From: Lactobacillales bacterium
Lineage (GTDB): Bacteria > Bacillota > Bacilli > Lactobacillales > Vagococcaceae
NCBI GenBank assembly: GCA_015655485.1
Contig: JAATEZ010000347.1
Location: 1-8,764 of the forward strand
Length of the DNA: 8,764 nt
Direction of reading: 5' to 3'
The position numbers were made by a program, and so were the translations under genes. Position 1 is the first letter of the stretch. Each line of letters starts with the position of its first letter. Of the stretch, positions 6,565 to 8,764 are shown in pieces. Under the pieces are notes generated by a model. It saw only the letters and a program-made list of their open reading frames with translations, had not been told where the DNA came from and made no database searches.

Positions 6565-7484
6565 TTAGACCTCAAATAAGGGTGTAGACAGATATCGTTC
6601 GCCATTGTCCGGGGCAAGCGCCAACACTTTTTTGCCCGGCCCTAATCTTTTCGCCACTTCTATAGCTGCATAGATCGCCGCGCCCGAAGAATAACCTAGG
6701 ATGAATCCTTCTTTGCGGCCGATTTCTTGAACGATCCGTATCGCTTCATCGTTCTCAACCTGAATGATTTCATCATAAATAGAAGTATTCAAGATTTTTG
6801 GAACAATGCCTGCACCCATTCCTTGCAAAGGATGCGGAGTTCCTCCACTTAAAACAGGAGAATCTTTTGGTTCTACAGCCACAATTTCCACAAATTTGTT
6901 TTTTTCTTTTAAATACTCTCCGACTCCTGTTATCGTTCCGCCCGTTCCCACTCCAGCCACAAAAGCGTCTGGAGTTTGTTCTCCAAAAGCCTGAAAAATT
7001 TCCGGCCCTGTCGTAAGATAGTGTGCCCGCGGATTATTCTTGTTCTCGAATTGTCGCAAAGTCACATAACCGGCTTGTTGCGTCAATTCCTCCACTTTTT
7101 CAAAACAGCCTTTGATGCCCAAAGCTGCCGGCGTTTCTATCAGTTTGGCTCCATAGGCTTTAATGATTTTTTTTCGTTCTTCACTTACTGCATCAGGTAA
7201 AACAAAAACAGCCTGATAACCTTTGGCGGCAGCAACTAAAGCTAAACCTACTCCAGTGTTTCCACTTGTTGCTTCGACAATGATGTCTCCTTTTTTAATT
7301 CACCTGCTTTTTCAGCACTTTCCACAAGTATTTTGGCCATTCGATCTTTTACACTGCCTCCGGCATTAAAGTATTCCAGCTTTACGTATACTTCAGCAGC
7401 CTGCTTTGGAGCAACTTTATTTAATGGAACGATGGGTGTAATTCCAATCAAGTCTAAGATCGATGAGACGATTTTTTCAGTCAT
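6565..7484 (-). pseudogene. cysK: Cysteine synthase (O-acetylserine sulfhydrylase) CysK, interrupted by a one-base frameshift
   Basis: PLP enzyme that makes cysteine from O-acetylserine and sulfide. As read, the ATG at 7484 gives only 78 residues ending at 7248. The rest continues in the -1 frame to the stop at 6565. Joining the frames at the six-A run (7291-7296 on the + strand) gives a normal 306-residue protein: GGSVKDR at 42-48 with Lys46 as the PLP lysine, TSGNTG at 73-78, GVGTGG at 178-183 for the PLP phosphate, GGTPHPLQGMGAG, GYSSGAA, and the usual end ERYLSTPLF. No other defect is visible and both halves are well conserved, so the break is recent, a sequencing error, or bypassed by slippage. 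FNAGGSVKDR differs from the usual FNPGGSVKDR by Pro to Ala. The ribosome binding site is a modest GAGGGG. It lies 17 bases after the acetyltransferase gene and is probably co-transcribed. In Bacillus, CysK also partners the cysteine regulator CymR. Confidence 0.88.
7290..7296 (-). other. A-AAA-AAG slippery heptamer at the cysK frame change
   Basis: In the zero frame the minus strand reads TTA AAA AAG GAG. A -1 slip on AAA AAG makes the next codons GGA GAC ATC, restoring KKGDIIVEATSGNTG exactly. The same heptamer drives the -1 shift in E. coli dnaX. An AGGTGA stretch lies four bases before the run and could serve as an internal stimulator, though closer than in dnaX. A one-base deletion or base-calling error in the homopolymer explains the same data more simply. 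Confidence 0.6.
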
Positions 7485-7501
7485 ATTTCCCCTCTCTTCT
7501 T

Positions 7502-7927
7502 TTAAATAAACCCCATCTCAAGCATTTCTTGAAAATGGGAGGGATGATAGATGGCCATGCCGGTTTTCATCACTTTAAATCCCTGCTCTTCATACCAGGT
7601 GATCGTATCTGGATGCGTATAAAGCACAATATTACATTGTTTCGTAGCCTCAACAAGTAACTGAATGATTTTTTTGCCGATTCCTTGTCCATGAAATTTT
7701 TCATCTACAGCGATATTATAAATAGCTGCTTGAGAGACTCGATCAGACAAAGCACGACCACAGCCAATGATTTGGTTCTCCTCCCAGACAAAAACAACTT
7801 CAGCACTGTTTTCAAAAGCCTGTTTCGTTTCATTTGAATCACAATTAGTCAATCCAAAACCATTTAAAAGATCTGTGACTTGTCTCCAATCCACTTTTTC
7901 AGTTGTCTGCATAAATGTTATGGCCAT
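7502..7927 (-). CDS. GNAT-family N-acetyltransferase
   Basis: Small cytoplasmic acetyltransferase of 141 residues that would transfer an acetyl group from acetyl-CoA to an amine. The acetyl-CoA pyrophosphate loop is HGQGIGKK at 79-86 after the strand AIYNIAVDEKF (68-78). A C-terminal THPDTITWYEEQGF (104-117) is the usual beta-bulge and tail of single-domain GNATs. The ATG has GAGG seven bases upstream. It sits 11 bases after the TcyN-like ATPase and 17 before cysK, so it is part of the same transcript. In B. subtilis, acetyltransferases beside cystine-type ABC genes (YtmI/SnaA, YxeL/SnaB) acetylate S-substituted cysteines during their breakdown. Position suggests a similar job here, but this protein is shorter and the link rests on gene order only. 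It could equally be a general amine or ribosomal-protein acetyltransferase. Confidence 0.88.
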   Translation of the reverse strand: MAITFMQTTEKVDWRQVTDLLNGFGLTNCDSNETKQAFENSAEVVFVWEENQIIGCGRALSDRVSQAAIYNIAVDEKFHGQGIGKKIIQLLVEATKQCNIVLYTHPDTITWYEEQGFKVMKTGMAIYHPSHFQEMLEMGFI

Positions 7928-7938
7928 TTTTTACCTCT

Positions 7939-8697
7939 CTAAATCACATATTCTGGATCTCGATCTTGATAATACGTCTTAAAAAATTCTTTAGTTCGTT
8001 CTGATTTCGGCTGTTCAAAAATTTCTTCTGGTGGGCCATCTTCAACGATTTCTCCCTTTTCCAAGAACAGGACCCTCGAAGCCACTCGACGCACAAAGCT
8101 CATCTCATGTGAAACGAGCAGCATCGTATGTCCCTCCGCTTTTGCTTTACGGATGGTTTCTAAAACTTCTCCAACCAATTCCGGATCAAGAGCCGAAGTG
8201 GGTTCGTCCAGCAATAATAACTTCGGCTGCATTGCCAGCGCCCGTGCAATGGCGACCCTTTGCTGCTGGCCGCCAGAAAGATGCTGCGGATAAAAGTCTG
8301 CTTGTTCCAGAAGACCTACTTTATCCAACTGTTGTTCGGCTATGATTCTTGCTGCAGACCGATTCATTTTTTTGACTACGACCAACCCCTCCATTACGTT
8401 TTCAAGAGCTGTTTTTTGCCGAAATAAATTGAATTGTTGAAAAACCATGGCCGTTTGCTTCCTTAAATCAATGACTTCTTCTTTTTTAGGCGTTTTCAAA
8501 TCAAAGGTCAGCTGATCAATGGTTATTTGTCCTTCATCCGGTTGCTCAAGCAAATTTAATGAACGTAATAGAGTAGATTTTCCTGCTCCGGAAGAACCGA
8601 TCACAGCAACGACAGCACCCGGCTCTATCTCAAATGACAGATGCCTCAAAACACAGTTCTCCTGAAACTTCTTCGTTAAATTTTCGATTTTGATCAC
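7939..8697 (-). CDS. tcyN: Amino-acid ABC transporter ATP-binding protein, TcyN/GlnQ type (probable cystine uptake)
   Basis: ATPase subunit of a polar amino-acid importer, 252 residues from a GTG start. Walker A GSSGAGKST is at 34-42, Q-loop FQQFNLF at 86-92, signature LSGGQQQR at 140-147, Walker B LLLLDEP at 160-166, and the switch His at 197 in SHE. The stretch LRKQTAMVFQQ followed by LENVMEGL is very like B. subtilis TcyN (YtmN), the ATPase of an L-cystine importer, and cystine fits the cysK neighbour. The frame is open to an ATG at 8751, but that has no ribosome binding site and would overlap the upstream gene by 58 bases. The GTG at 8697 overlaps that gene's TGA as GTGA, has GGGGGA six bases upstream, and begins the family's normal MIKIENL. 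The amino-acid importer family is certain; cystine specificity is a good guess. Confidence 0.9.
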   Translation of the reverse strand: MIKIENLTKKFQENCVLRHLSFEIEPGAVVAVIGSSGAGKSTLLRSLNLLEQPDEGQITIDQLTFDLKTPKKEEVIDLRKQTAMVFQQFNLFRQKTALENVMEGLVVVKKMNRSAARIIAEQQLDKVGLLEQADFYPQHLSGGQQQRVAIARALAMQPKLLLLDEPTSALDPELVGEVLETIRKAKAEGHTMLLVSHEMSFVRRVASRVLFLEKGEIVEDGPPEEIFEQPKSERTKEFFKTYYQDRDPEYVI

Positions 8698-8764
8698 AAC
8701 CAATCCCCCGTTTCCTTGCTGCGTAAAGAGACCTGATTTGGTAATGTCCATTTTTTTTCGATGA
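8694..8764 (-). CDS. C-terminal end of an upstream gene, probably an amino-acid ABC permease (5' end outside window)
   Basis: An open frame enters from the right edge and runs 22 codons (IEKKWTLPNQ, then VSLRSKETGDWL) to a TGA that overlaps the ATPase GTG as GTGA. The IEKKW start resembles the cytoplasmic tail that follows the last helix of amino-acid ABC permeases, and a permease is the expected neighbour of a TcyN-type ATPase. Only the tail is visible, so the identity is inferred from position. Confidence 0.5.
   Translation of the reverse strand, partial: IEKKWTLPNQVSLRSKETGDWL
8704..8709 (-). promoter_or_regulatory. Ribosome binding site deciding the GTG start of the TcyN-like ATPase
   Basis: GGGGGA on the minus strand, six bases before the GTG at 8697 and inside the end of the upstream frame. 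This supports coupled translation from the GTGA overlap rather than a start at the ATG at 8751, which has only an A-run before it. Confidence 0.6.

Noticed and set aside
6565..7122. Separate 185-residue gene with a TTG start
   Set aside because: The frame continues upstream without a stop to the A-run and joins the 78-residue frame to make a full CysK; the TTG is an internal leucine codon.
8031..8345. 104-codon + strand frame opposite the TcyN-like ATPase
   Set aside because: Antisense shadow of a well-conserved ABC ATPase, with no start signal.
1..8764. Insertion sequences, CRISPR arrays, tRNA or rRNA genes, phage genes
   Set aside because: I found no transposase, repeat-spacer pattern, cloverleaf or rRNA-like segment on either strand.

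Overview
The window reads as chromosomal DNA of a low-to-mid-GC Bacillota, most likely an Enterococcus or a close lactic-acid relative. The basis is AT-leaning codon use, strong AGGAGG-type ribosome binding sites, a Gram-positive lipoprotein binding protein, and protein families that resemble Bacillus and enterococcal versions as I remember them. The genus is an inference from memory; no search was run.

Left end (1-1139, + strand): the C-terminal 378 codons of a P-type cation ATPase, closest in its motifs to the CtpE-like subfamily. It ends in a strong hairpin (1158-1208) with a T-run on both strands. From there to 1624 there is no intact gene. That gap holds the terminator, a TATAAT box with a dyad, another short palindrome, and what look like scraps of decayed coding sequence on the + strand.

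The rest (1625-8764) is all minus-strand and tightly packed, so transcription runs from right to left. In transcription order it holds: the last 22 codons of an upstream gene, probably an amino-acid ABC permease; a TcyN/GlnQ-type ABC ATPase; a small GNAT acetyltransferase; cysteine synthase CysK, broken by a one-base shift; a gap of about 130 bases with a hairpin; a SsuA-like lipoprotein, a SsuC-like permease and a SsuB-like ATPase, together a complete sulfonate/nitrate/taurine-type importer; a YbdH/HcxA-like metal-dependent dehydrogenase; and a HisC-like aminotransferase. Two junctions are 4-base overlaps and most others are 11-31 bases.

The common theme is organic sulfur. The first half fits cystine or S-substituted cysteine uptake and cysteine synthesis. 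The second half joins an importer of small anionic compounds to a dehydrogenase and an aminotransferase that could together interconvert a 2-hydroxy acid, a 2-oxo acid and an amino acid. That pathway is inferred from gene order and family; the substrate is unknown. Two points deserve most attention. The cysK break lies exactly on an A-AAA-AAG heptamer, where a -1 slip, or one extra A, restores a full 306-residue enzyme. The transporter-dehydrogenase-aminotransferase unit is a candidate uncharacterised catabolic or salvage module.
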